From positions 2,728,001-2,792,000 of the forward strand of contig JAUJPP010000012.1 in NCBI GenBank assembly GCA_030562195.1: a stretch of 64,000 nt of DNA, in the 5' to 3' direction. Shown piece after piece: positions 36,000 through 47,148 of the stretch (positions are counted from its first letter, which is position 1; each line of letters starts with the position of its first letter). The notes beneath the pieces were generated by a model. The model was given only the letters and a program-made list of their open reading frames with translations. It searched no databases and was not told the DNA's origin. Source of the stretch: Nipponacmea schrenckii. Lineage: Eukaryota; Mollusca; Gastropoda; Lottiidae. The position numbers and the translations under genes are program-made.

Positions 36000-38900
36000 T
36001 GTCATGTAGATCGCCCAAACGCATAATTCAACAACCAGTTTTTAACGATGAAATTCGCAATTTTCAAATGGTGATAAAACGGAAAGTATGCATCGTACAT
36101 CAAAATATAATATATCAATGGATAGATCTTTTCGAGAGCTATCACATTTGTCGCTCACAAGGTCACCAAAGGTCAAGGTTACAATATACGACCATTCGAA
36201 GTTTTTATATATTACTTTCGGTCAAAATATCAAAATCAAAATCAAAATTCAAAAATCGGTTTCCAAATATAATTCAGGAATCGATATAACATTCTATAGA
36301 CATCAAAATTACGCACAGTTAGTAGAGAAGAAAATATAAAATTTCCAAATATTAAAAAGCGCATTTTTGGTGGAAATATGTGGATTAATATATCATTACA
36401 AAGAGCAGATGAACCCTAATAAGATTCAATATAAATATTTGATATTTATGAATTAATTCACGTGACAGAGCTCGTTAAAAATAAAAATCACAAATTTCAA
36501 TCGGCTATAAAACCGGAAGTAGACATCGGACAACACAAATGAATATATCAGGGGGTAGATATCATCAAGGGCAATAAATCGTGTTCAGGTCACAAGGTCA
36601 CCAAAGGTCAAGGTCACAAAATATGGGCCTTTAAAATTTTTGACATTACCAATAAAATTAAAATGGAAATAAAAGAAAATCAAAATCAAAATTCAAAAAT
36701 CGGCTCCCAAATAAAGTTGCGCAATCGACTATAGTCATTAGATATGAAAATATAACGAAAATCGCTTTAAACCCCTGAATTTGAATTTTAAATTTTACAA
36801 AATTTCAAATTTCAATATGGCGGCTTAACGTTTGCTTCCGGTTTGGATTTTTTTATCTTCGTTTTTTTGTATGACTATTTCAAGCATATCGTAAAAAGAA
36901 TTTTTGAAATATCTTGAAAATTCCGGAAGTTGATTTTTAAATTTTAAAAGCGAATAACGTCAAAACCGGAAGTGATGTCGAAAATTTGAAAAATAATTCT
37001 TGATCGCATTAATAGTGTCTATCTATCTGTAAGTTTTCGGATGCATCGGAATAAAATTGTAGAAGTGGAAAAAAATGCAAAAATTGAAATGATAAAAGTC
37101 AGCTACAAAAGTAATGAAATTAGCAGTTTAAACTGCAGTTATGTAGCTAGAAGTTAAAAGAAGCTAGCAAAAGAAGTTCTGTCAAAATCAGTTGAAAAAT
37201 AGAGGTAATAAACAAAAAAACCAAAAAAGCGCCATTGCCCACAGCTCCTTTCCGGTCACTCTGAATGACGTCATTTTACATTTAACAAATAGAAGTCTCG
37301 CAGTTTGAATGGCAGACAGCAACATTTCGAAAACAAAGCAGTGCTTTCGATGAACGCACTGCAACTAGAATTGCTTACAATTATGAACGTATTTCGACAG
37401 CCTTAAAATATTATGTAGGCTAAAATTGCAATGACCTACATCAAGACATATTGAATATCATTTGACCTAGTTTTCAAAGTCATGAAATATTTAGGTCACA
37501 CCTTCCGTAACGATTAAAGATGGCGAAAATTTGAAAATTATCAATATGCTGTATTTAAGTACACTTATCTCTATGAATTTTTTAAGTAAACCAAATTAAA
37601 AACTTAATTCTTTGACCCAATTTTCAAGGTCATAGATTAAGTGGGTCATACCTTTCCTAACCGTTAAAGTGACCTAATTTTGAAAAAATCGAAATTTATG
37701 TAATTCGAAAGAAAATACGAAATCTAAAAATCGGTCTCCAAGAAAAGGTAGATAATGATCCAATGTATCTATGTGCTAAATTTCATCGAAATCGGTCTAT
37801 CAATAGTGTCTGATTTTCGGCTATAAGAATTGTAATGAAAATCAAAATGGCGGCCGATATGGCAGCTTGACTAAATTATTTTGGTCAAATTGATTAGTAT
37901 TGACAAGTTATTTATAAAACAGTTACCACTTTTCACCTAGCTGTTATAGGCGGAAGTTACGTAATTACGTCATTTGAGGCTAAATCGGAGGTCGAAATTT
38001 TTTTTTAAAATTTTCAAAAGTCATAATCATATCGCCTATCAACTGGTAAAGTTTCAAAATTTTACCATTTATATTAAACGAGAAATCACGGTCTGAAATT
38101 TTTGCCGATGACCCTTGAATATTGAATTGCAAATCGTGGGTAAAAGATTTAACCGAATTGCATATAACCTATAGTTGTTAGTTGACAAATACATTGAAGT
38201 TTTCAAATCTGAAAATTCGGTCGAAATCGAACTGAAAATAAACTTGCTTAAGCATAAAAAAAAACTCAACTTTCGGTTCTCACTTCCGGTAAGAGATAGA
38301 ACTTCCGGTATTGATTTATTTGGACTCAGTCCAGTAAAACATTTTATGCTAATGATTGTATGAATATAGTCCGTTATATTTTTAGAAATCCTCCTTCTCC
38401 CTTCCTTTGGGGCTTTTTGCATGCCCATTTTTGACTAATTTTGGTCTAGATTTGAAATTTGATGTCTAAAATTGCATTTTCTTCCAGAATTTTGAGATAA
38501 TGAGAAATTTGATTGGCGGAAGGTTATTTCTAAAAATAGTGGTTTTGTGTGCAGTGACAGTCAAGAGGATGTTGATAAAATGTAGTGGTTTACTTTCATT
38601 TTGTTTAGTTCAAAATTTTCATGGTCATGCTATATTGAATTTTTGTACAGAAACCAAGTATTGGCCTGGCTTTCATGTGACATATAAGAAAGTTTTCAAC
38701 GAGATTTCTGGAAACAGTTCTAGAAAGTTGAATTTTGTGATTTAACATGGAAATAGATGGCAAATGAATTGGTGGACCGAGTCAATTTGATAATAGAAAT
38801 CATTCTAAGATCAACTGTAGATTTAGAATTTCTGTACATTTTACCAGTTTGTCTGTGAACTCATCCGAGAATTTCAAAAAAATAAAAATATAACTAGAAC

Positions 38901-40080
38901 TCTGAACAGCTCCGAGCGTGGCAACTATGCGTTATCCCATGGATTTCGAACATTTTGAAACTTCTAACCTGCTAGCTTTTAATTCCGGTACTTTTCAGCC
39001 TCCAATTGTGGAACAAGCGTAACAATATTGTTAGATCTATAGACAGCTGATGTCAAGGCCATTCTATATGGAAAATTTCAAGGTCATTGAAAGTGAAGGT
39101 CACAAGATTTAGAATTTCAAATTTTTAAAAAATTCAAACGGGCATAAATAATAAATGACGGACTAATTAAATTTGAAAGAAAATTTGCCATTCTCGGAAA
39201 AATGGCGCATGCGCAACTAGCAATTGGAATTTTTTTCTTCTCGGGGGATACAAATTATTTTGTATAGCTAATATATACTGTTTTTGCTTACATTCTTGAA
39301 TTACACGGGATGTAGGGTCGCCTGAAATGAGATAAAAAACCGGAAGTCCCCACGCCCAAACCGGAAGTGATCAAAAAATTTTGATGATATATTTATAATT
39401 GTGTTGCGTATTTATCTATATGTAAATTTCAGATCGATCCGAACATTAGAGCCCGAAAGTGTAATATAACCGTCCAAAATTGCAAAATAGTCAGATTTCG
39501 GTGGGCTATAAAACCGGAAGTTAATATTTGTCATGCAATATCAGCACATCTATAGACAACTGAGGTCAAGGACATTCTACATCTCAAATGTCAAGGTCAT
39601 TGAAGGTCAAGGTCACGAGATATAGAGTTTTAAATTTTTGAAAAATTCGAACGGGCATAAAAAAAAATTCAAATTCGAAAATCAAAATTCTGTTCCCAAC
39701 ATTGTTTAGATAAAGTATCAAGGTTTTGATAGACACCAAAATCATAAAAATCGGTCAATAATTGGCGGACTTATTAAATTTTTAAGAAAATTTGCCATTT
39801 TTGAAAACTGCGCATGCGCAACATTCAATTTAATTTTTCTTCATCTCAGGGGATTAAAATCATTTAGTATAGCTTAAATATACTTTTTTTGTTTAGATTC
39901 TTGAATTACATGGGAAGCAGGGTCGCCCGACATGAGACAAAAAAAACCGGAAGTCCCCACGCCCAAACCGGAAGTGATCAAAAAATTTTGATGATGTAGT
40001 TTTAATTGCGCTGCCTATCTATCTATATCCTGTAAATTTCAGACCGATCCGACTATTAGGGCCCGAGCTAGCTTGAAATC
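36000..40080 (+). repeat. Mosaic of degenerate dispersed repeats with CCGGAAGT and AAGGTCA motifs
   Basis: Several partial copies of one AT-rich family follow each other. The block with 'aaaaccggaagtccccacgc' and the second 'ccggaagtgatcaaaaaatt' appears at 39335-39385 and again at 39945-39990; blocks with 'tcaaggtcattgaa' appear at about 39078 and 39591. ACCGGAAGT occurs nine times on either strand (36512, 36965, 38282, 38301, 39339, 39360, 39513, 39946, 39967). Related sequence lies in the introns of genes B and C. No coding region was recognised. Confidence 0.7.
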
Positions 40081-40271
40081 TTATTTGCATATTATGCAAT
40101 TAGCCACTTTCGGGTTAGCGAAAATATTATGTTAGATATTCATTTTTGATTCCAGCCCATATAAAAACCATTGGTGAAAACAAAAATAGTCTATCTTTTT
40201 CCGTTTGGGCTAGCGAGCTTCCCCAAAAAAAAAAAAAAAAAACAAAGCGTGACAAATTCTATTTGCCACGC

Positions 40272-40367
40272 AATAATCCGAACGATTACAATACGTTTTC
40301 GACCAAAGTCGAAATACGTAATAATCCGAACGATTCCAATACGTTTTCGACCAAAGTCGAAATACGT
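40272..40367 (+). repeat. 48-bp tandem duplication
   Basis: AATAATCCGAACGATTACAA and the following 28 bases are repeated at once from 40320 with one change. Each unit holds the hairpin TTTCGAC-caaa-GTCGAAA. It sits about 150 bases before exon 3 of the recombinase gene. Confidence 0.85.
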
Positions 40368-40681
40368 AAAAACAAATTAACTATACTTGTGGCTAACTAA
40401 TTCAGGGAGCAATATTGTGATACAGTTACCCATACCCATTTTCTTGGTATTGCCTCAGATGAACCGTGAATTTGTAAAATAAGAGACTAGTAAGGTATCT
40501 AAAATTTGTTTTCAGTTGGTGCTGGACGGGGAGTCTATTGATAGTCGGATTCAATACTTAGATGGTCTGGTGGCAGAAACCAAATATGAAAAGCAGAAGG
40601 AAAATCTGTCTAGAAAATTGTTATCATTCTTGAATTCTGTGGATCCCTTATTGACTCTGGACAATGTTTCGCCTGCGGTGA

Positions 40682-41048
40682 GGAGCCGCGGTGGCTCAGT
40701 GGGTTAGACGCTTGCTCGGTAACCTGAAGGTCCAGGGTTCAATCCTGGCAAAGGTCGAGATGAATTTTCGGTTTTTCAGCCCGGTTTCCCCTTGTCAGTG
40801 ATGTAGGTCGGAGGGACTGACATGGAAAAAGCGTCTAGTCGTTCGGATGGAACAATAAACCGAGGCCCCGTGTGCTACAGGCTGTGCACGTTAAAGATCC
40901 CTCGACAGTTGGAAATCGCATAAAGATTAGGCTAATGCCGCTGTCCTGGAAAAATTTTCCTCATTGCACACTGCATGGCGTTGCACGTCTTCATTAGCCC
41001 ATAAGGTGCAGAAGAGTAGGACGTAAAACTCCATTAATTTCATTTTTT
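40682..41048 (+). mobile_element. tRNA-derived SINE inserted in the recombinase exon
   Basis: Flanked by the 15-bp direct repeat TTTCGCCTGCGGTGA (40667-40681 and 41049-41063), a clean target-site duplication. The head is tRNA-like, with an A box TGGCTCAGTGG (40692-40702) and a B box GGTTCAATCCT (40736-40746). The body is about 290 bp, includes 'cacgttaaagatcc' and 'aggacgtaaaac' blocks, and ends in a short T-rich tail. The internal promoter would serve RNA polymerase III. It interrupts the exon that starts at 40516, so it is younger than that gene. Confidence 0.85.
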
Positions 41049-42582
41049 TTTCGCCTGCGGTGATGTGGCAGTTTTTGGTTTATATTGAAGCATTTTGGTG
41101 ATTGCCAATTTAAGCAACTTTAGAATCAGCATGTTCATGACGGGCGGCAACTTCAGTAGACACATTAATATGTCAATTAAGAGCAATATTCCGGGACTAT
41201 GGTAGGGGCACCGATTGGAATAACATTTCAGGATTTGTTAACCCTATGGCCGCTCCTTCAATCAAAAAGCATCTTAAAGCGGTTAAATAAGAACAGTTAA
41301 AATCGCTTGTAGAACCTCGTCAAGCTATTCCCATATTTAAGGATAAAATAGTCAAAATACCAAGAATAATTTCGTATACATTGCACAGTAGTCATTCAAA
41401 TTTGTCAAAGAAAAAAAGATACGCGTTGGCAAGGGACAAAGCTTATTTTTCCTGATTGTGTTTTTGGGTTGAGTTAAGTTTGCTCAAATTCGTAAGTAAC
41501 CTCAAAATTGAGGAATTTATATTCACATGTCCGAGGGAAAAACGGCGAGAGGAGATCCGAGAAAGATTGTAGTGAATCTGGTCATTGGTCGAGAATTGTG
41601 TCCTATCAAAGAGTTGGAAGACTCTTAAAATATTTTATTATATCTTGGGTTAGATTTTTCAGGTGTTTTTATTTTCGCCCGTGCTCTACATCAAGTAAGG
41701 CTATAGTGTGCAATAAACCAGTTTCGTCCTCGACCATGTCTTCAAGGTTGAAAAACCATTAAGAAAGTGCTGGATTATGGTCTGGGGAAACGCTTCGTGG
41801 GTGCAATAAAGGATTACATTGGTAGGAAAACTGATTTGATGGTAGACAAATATTTTGCCTCTTTCGAGAATGACAAATTGTCATCAGTCATGGCATCATG
41901 TACATTAAACCCACTAGGTGGTGATTTGTCTGAAATGTTCACCTTGTTAAGGAATGGAAAAGTTTAGACACTTTGTTATGATTTCTATATTTTTGTATAG
42001 ATGGACATCGGGGAAGAACTGAGAAGGTTAAAAGGTGTTGTAGACGCCCAAGAAAACAAGATTCTCTGGAGAGTATGTTGAGCGAGGTAAAAGAATAAGC
42101 GTCACGCGCGTCTGAAATGAACCCAGATATCCTGCGTCAAAAACTAATTCTTTTGGACGAGAAAGCGAGAAAAGCTAAAATCTAATTTCGTTTTGCAACG
42201 TTTTTAGCCACAAGAATAACCTTAATGTAGGCACTTTGGTTGTTCTTCTTTTCTCGTCTAAAGTGGAGGCCAAAGTCATGGAAAAGAAACAAAGTATTGT
42301 GAAAACGTTTTTCCCCTATTTAATTTGATTTTACCCGTCATATATTTCTTACAGCAACATCTCACCTTTACTATATTATGCCCAACCCTATCGCCGGCTC
42401 CATTATGGCACATGAAAATACGTTTATTGGCATCGCAAGCCTATATTGTTGGTTACAAAGGAGACTCGCATGTGATTTTGTATTCTTCAAGAAAGGGTTT
42501 CTGTGTGGAAGTATGGCCTCCCATGGAATTTGTGGGCTATTCGCATAGAGCCACATAAATATGAGAATGTGAACCTACAAGA

Positions 42583-42880
42583 TTGGTATCTCGTACCAAA
42601 GAATTAACTTTTCGAATTGTAGGCGATTCTATAGTGAGAGATATAGCCAATTTCTTATGTAGCAATCAAATGGTTGTCCCAATTCCAGGCGGCAGATTTG
42701 CTTCAGTGATCAAAACCGCTGTTCGTTTAGCAATATCTTACAATTTTTTATTTCACATTTTTTATATCTTGTTATTCATGCTTGGGTGAACGATTTACAG
42801 GGCCCTGTAAATCCATTTGAAAAGTTAAAAATATTTCTAAATTCTTTCCAGCATTTGGTTTCCAGTATTTCCATCTATTG
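42583..42880 (+). pseudogene. SGNH/GDSL-type hydrolase remnant
   Basis: RIVGDSIVRDIANF (about 42613-42653) matches the GDS block I of SGNH hydrolases, followed by a PGGRFASVIK block. In a shifted frame at about 42779, HAWVNDLQGPVNPFEKLK resembles the GxND block III with the Gly replaced. The C-terminal DxxH block is not seen. It lies downstream of the decayed recombinase, as in some Ngaro-type elements. Broken by at least one frameshift. Confidence 0.5.
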
Positions 42881-43528
42881 GTTTAACAATAGATAAATTT
42901 ATTGCAGAAAGACCCCATAGTTGTGGGAAAATGTAAATTAAGATAATATAAGATAATATAAGCCTACAGATTTTGTCAACAAGTTATACTGACCTATTTC
43001 AATACCTAAACATAAATATAGACTTGATTAACACGCATGGTAAATGTTACTGAGCTATAGGACTTAGTAGTTATCTCAGCATGTTTAGCCTAGTTATGAA
43101 ATTGTAGCCTAGGTGGAGCTCTGTACATACTTCCTCTTTAAAATTTTCATGGTCAAGCAAGGTTGGGATTTTTAACATGCATAAAATTTATCTTTGAATA
43201 AACTTCAATTGTACTATTAAAAATATCTTCATAAAAGGTTATAACATCTTGAAAAGGCCTGAAGAATAGTCAGGGATCAAATTTACTTATAATTGTTTAG
43301 TGATGTTTAAGATTTTAGTGGATAAAAAATTAGGTGTTAAAAAATTAACCATGCTTTCTTTTTGAATGATTGAATTTGAAGGTTGAAAAAAATTTTGTTT
43401 TTCTATCATTCTGTGGCTTATTCTTGTCTTATTTTACAAATTTCAAATTTTGTTTTGGTTTTAATTTCATGAGTCAAAATTCGTAACAACTGAGAAGTAG
43501 AAGATCAAGGCAGTTAAAGTAGTTAGAT

Positions 43529-44170
43529 ATGGGTCGTGGCCGAGGTAAAAATCAGTTGAATCGGTCTGCTGTACGAGTGTCTTCAAGAACAAGTTCGAGT
43601 CCATATGCTCGTAATCTAGAAAGAAATAAAACAAGAAATAGTCAACGTCAGGATGGAAGTACTGGTAACACTAACACTAACAGCACAAATTCAAATGAAG
43701 AAAACACTCAGTCTCAAACTTCATCTAAAAGTCAGGGTGAATCAGGTAATGTTGTTTTTGGATCCGATATAGAAAATCCAATCTTGGGCTTGGAACATTC
43801 CCCTATCCAACAGATTTGTCTTCTAATCTAAATCATGCCTCTAAAAATCACTTAAGTCCACATATTATTGAGCAGAGCACTAATCCCCCAGTACCAGTTG
43901 TCAGTATACATTCCAAACTTTGTTCAAATGTTACAGAAGCTACAATCGGCAAAAAATAGTCAATGGTGAATCTGTTTTACATTAATTGTAAAAGGAAATG
44001 CACTTAACACTGAAAGCCACGGGTGAATTAGTATCCAAACCAAAATCTGTATCAAAATTATTTGACATAGAGAAATGGACTGATGCATTCATTATTTTCA
44101 TAAGCGTCTATGTTTCAGCACATCCAAATAAAGTACAAGATTTACTGAGTTATATAAAAGTATAATAAAG
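43529..44170 (+). pseudogene. DIRS/Ngaro gag-like N-terminal part
   Basis: The open frame 43529-43831 begins MGRGRGKNQLNRSAVR and is Ser/Thr/Asn-rich. After a break, another frame at about 43990-44165 holds TGELVSKPKSVSKL and EKWTDAFIIFISVYVSAHP, then LLSYIK. The W-x2-AF-x2-F-x3-Y-x3-HP pattern is the conserved core of DIRS-type gag proteins. The rest of that domain is missing: sequence of a different type (Crypton) follows, and a gag zinc-finger block appears only at 45811. Confidence 0.6.
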
Positions 44171-44249
44171 AAAACTGATATAAAAAAGTTGATATAAAAT
44201 CCTCTATTAGTCTAGGCCTATTACATAAGAAAATTTTTACATAATTGGT

Positions 44250-45363
44250 ATTGCAGACTGGTTGCAGCAGTGAAAATTATCCACATCATTTGAAAATTTA
44301 CCAGTTTACGATCTTAATAACTGCCTCAGATTATTTTATGCAGAAGTGAGAAACACAGATGGAAAACTATACTCCAAATCATCTTATATTGGTCTTCGAG
44401 CGGCCATTCACTGACATATCCGATCACCTTTTTATGAGAGAAATGTAAACATTCTCCAGGATAGAGAATTTCATACAGCTAACAATATTTTTCTTTCTAT
44501 TCTCAGAAAAATCAAAAAAGATGGTCTAGATTTGGCAAAACATCACGCTTTTATAACTCCAGAGGATTTAACTAAATTAAGAGATTTTTTCCATCCCCTA
44601 TGTCCTTCCAATTTTATATATAAAGTTGGTTTGATTTAACATTAGGCTTTGCTTTACGTGGGAGTGAAAATCAGAGACTATTTACAAAAAACACATTCAG
44701 TGTACAAAAGGACACTATAGGGGAATTCATTCAACAAAATAATTTTTTTCTTACAAAAAATCATAGGGGAGATTTTAGTGATAAACCAGAATCTCTTAAG
44801 AGAATTTACGCCACAGATGGAGAAAATTGTCCTGTATTTTCCTTTAAACTTCTCTTAACAAAGCTGAACCAGGATAATGAATGTCTTTTTCAATACCCTC
44901 TGCACATTTTTCTGATTCTGTGTGGTTTTGTAATAAACCAATAGGCACCAACGCACTCGCTTCTTTAATGAAGAAGCTCTCAAAATTAGCATATTTAAAT
45001 GGTATGTACACAAATCACTGTGTTCGAGCAACAGCGGTAAATCTTTTATCTCACGCAGGTGTTGAGGGAAGGGAAATTTGTAAAATAACCGGACATAAAA
45101 ATGAAAACAGCTTGAATTCATACAATTATGATTCTAGTAATCAACAGAAATATCAATATTCTTCTTTTTTTGCAAGGGCATTCAGTTTCTGACGGTTACA
45201 AATCTTCATGCACTTCGTGTCCAACTGTAAGTGCTCAGGTTTTATCTCCGTTTAACGCTAGAAGGGATACTGAAACACATGTTAATAGCCAAGCTTTCCA
45301 TAGAACAAGTGGCCTTTTTTCACTTTCAAACTCAAATGTTACTATAAATAATTATTTTCATTA
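44250..45363 (+). pseudogene. Crypton-type tyrosine recombinase (DUF3504-like), broken
   Basis: Frames in order: GKLYSKSSYIGLRAAIH near 44358; NVNILQDREFHTANNIF and LRKIKKDGLDLAKHH (about 44447-44545); GFALRGSENQ, likely the first catalytic Arg box, near 44648; then the open frame 44881-45192 with NKPIGTNALASLMKKL, YTNHCVRATAVNLL (His-x2-Arg), KITGHKNENSLNSY (second His and the nucleophile Tyr region). The end at 45363 (FSLSNSNVTINNYFH) matches the usual tail of this family. Several shifts and stops separate the pieces. Crypton recombinases move DNA circles using this Tyr chemistry. It lies between two gag parts. Confidence 0.75.
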
Positions 45364-45630
45364 GTTTAATGTTGTGATATTTTTCCAAACCGTTTTATTA
45401 CCATTAGTAATATATAATCATTATTTGTAAGCATAGTTTAATGTTGTTAACATAATGTTAATGATAAAAAGGATGTCTTCTTTTTCATTCGATAGCGTAT
45501 GTGCAGTTTGTTGGTATGTGCGCCATACTGCACCTAAGGTCATAAAAACCGAATAACCCATGTCTAAGTTATCCATAAAAAAGAGTCCGGGAACAAAATC
45601 ATCACAATTTGTGGTACAATTCCGATAACA

Positions 45631-45783
45631 ACTTTCTGTTTTAGATTTAGAGGGGGTTTATTCGATATTTAACCATGCTTGAATATACCATTAGAGACCG
45701 TCGACCGCAAGCGGTCTCGGGATCTAATGATTCAAGCATGGTTAAATATCGAATAAACCCCCTCTAAATCTAAAACAGAAAGT
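45631..45783. repeat. 153-bp near-perfect palindrome
   Basis: Arms 45631-45682 and 45732-45783 are perfect 52-bp inverted repeats. The 49-base centre is itself largely self-complementary: GAGACCG (45694-45700) pairs with CGGTCTC (45712-45718) around an 11-base loop, and ccattaga faces tctaatga. Outside, GATAA on the left and TTATC on the right extend the symmetry imperfectly. It sits between the Crypton stop and the gag zinc-finger frame. Confidence 0.95.
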
Positions 45784-45810
45784 GTTTATCTTCTAATTGA
45801 TTATAAGTTA

Positions 45811-46137
45811 TTGTTTTTGTATATGTCCAGCCCCAATACCAGTAATAGTAACGCCAAAAGAACACATAATAATACATCTCGTGCAACCAACATGAAATAT
45901 TCTACACTAGGCAAATGTTATGAGTTTAATAATAAGAGATTGTGCAACAATACTCAATTCCATTATACTCATGAATGTATATTTTGTAATGGGGATCATC
46001 CAAAGCTATATTGTAATAACAAACCTGGTCAAAATACATTTCGGAACACTAACACCCATTTCACAATCAAAACAGGACTTCATTCAATCAGACACAAACC
46101 TATAACAAGCAGCCATTCTAGACAGTCAAATTCCTAG
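45811..46137 (+). pseudogene. Ngaro gag zinc-finger part
   Basis: A 108-codon frame with GKCYEFNNKRLCNN, YTHECIFCNGDH and KLYCNN, that is C-x3-FN...C...H-x-C-x2-C-x4-H...C. This Cys/His block is characteristic of DIRS-type gag proteins and probably binds nucleic acid. It is followed after 67 bases by RT in a different frame. Confidence 0.65.
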
Positions 46138-46204
46138 AACCACAACAAACAATACAATCAAGGTAGACAATAATCACGACACAATTTCAATCAGGGCCAG
46201 TCCA

Positions 46205-47128
46205 ATGACCGATATATGGGAGTTAGGCCGTTCTCCAATTGATACTTCTAAAATTGTTCATTACTTGCAAATTTATCCAAATCTGAAGGATTCTTTAGAA
46301 TTACAAAAGGGTTTGACTGAGGGGTTTAATTTACAATATAATGGACCAAGATTAAAAACTTTGTGTGAAAATCTTAAGTCAGCAAAACAACATCAAAACG
46401 AATTACAGGCAAAATTGGAAAAAGAAATAAAATTTGGTAGAATAATGGGGCCATTCGATAAGGCACCTATATCGAACTTGCACACTTCCCCAATTGGTTT
46501 AGTTGAAAAATCAGATGGAGGGTGGCGCATGATTATCCACCTGTCATATCCAGAAAATGGTAGTATTAATGATTTTATCAATCCTGAATTAAGCTCAGTG
46601 TCATATACTTCTTTTGATGAAGTTATTCAAAAGATTTCCTTGCTAGGCAGAAATACCTATTTCGGAAAAATGGATATAAAATCAGCATTTCGATTATTAA
46701 AAGTTAACGCAGGTGACTTTGATATACAGGGTTTCACATTTGGTGATAAATATTATTTTGACAAATGCCTTCCAATTGGCTGCTCTATTTCATGTTCTAT
46801 ATTTGAAAAATTTTCAACTTTTTTAAACTGGTTGGTAAAATACAAATTAAAGCAAGAAAATTTAGGTGGAGTGGACCACTATTTAGATGATTTCATTTTC
46901 TTTGGTCATGACAAATATGATTGTCGGAAAGTGATGAATACATTTAACAACATTTGCAAAGAGTTAGGCATTCCATTATCGGATGATAAAACAGCAGGTC
47001 CTTCGACCAAATTAGAATTCCTGGGTTTACAAATCGATACTGCGGAAATGCTGGTTAAAATACCTGATAAAAAATTGATTGAATTAAAACAACTACTCCA
47101 ATCATACATTTTCATTATGTCAGGTTAA
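46205..47128 (+). pseudogene. Ngaro reverse transcriptase
   Basis: Open for 307 codons. RT landmarks: SPIGLVEKSDGGWRMIIHLS (near residues 97-116), MDIKSAFRLL with the first catalytic Asp, LPIGCSISCSIFEK (region B), and HYLDDFIFFG with the YxDD catalytic pair (region C). LEFLGLQIDT follows (regions D/E). This sequence type belongs to DIRS/Ngaro RTs rather than Gypsy. It is the longest intact piece of the element. The frame ends at 47128 and the RNase H part restarts 20 bases later. Confidence 0.8.
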
Positions 47129-47148
47129 CAAGTGACATTAAAGAAGAT

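Larger units (their letters stand above)
34545..41967 (+). pseudogene. Tyrosine recombinase gene with predicted introns, broken
   Basis: Exon 1 (34545-34790, 82 codons) ends before GTGAGC; exon 2 (34976-35077, 34 codons) lies between TTCAG and GTAATT; exon 3 starts after TTTTCAG at 40516. All three are in phase 0 and in register. Exon 3 encodes SIDSRIQYLDGLVAETKYEK, like the N-terminal core-binding domain of transposon-borne phage-integrase-like proteins. After the inserted SINE, the frame at about 41157-41450 continues with QLRAIFRDYGRGTDWNN, a GFVNPMAAPSIKKHL block and KKRYALARDKAYF. A further frame at about 41530-41620 has GKTARGDP and ELCPIKELE, typical of the central catalytic region. 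Stops and shifts are frequent and the His-x2-Arg box is not convincing. N-terminal function unknown. Confidence 0.55.
34545..42880 (+). mobile_element. Tyrosine-recombinase plus SGNH-hydrolase element with apparent introns (degenerate)
   Basis: A composite region: an N-terminal exon (34545-34790), a second exon (34976-35077), a long repeat-filled intron, a third exon from 40516 encoding the SAM-like core of a tyrosine recombinase, then decayed catalytic-domain frames to about 41960 and an SGNH-hydrolase remnant at 42583-42880. No RT was recognised between the recombinase and the hydrolase. Whether this is one element or adjoining fragments is not settled; terminal repeats were not found. Confidence 0.5.

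Noticed and set aside
38069..38428. Open frame of 119 codons on the minus strand
   Set aside because: It lies in the repeat-rich stretch 36000-40080 and has no recognisable domain or splice partners.
40682..40760. A functional tRNA gene
   Set aside because: A and B boxes are present, but the sequence continues into a SINE body and is bounded by a target-site duplication; no full cloverleaf with paired acceptor ends was seen.
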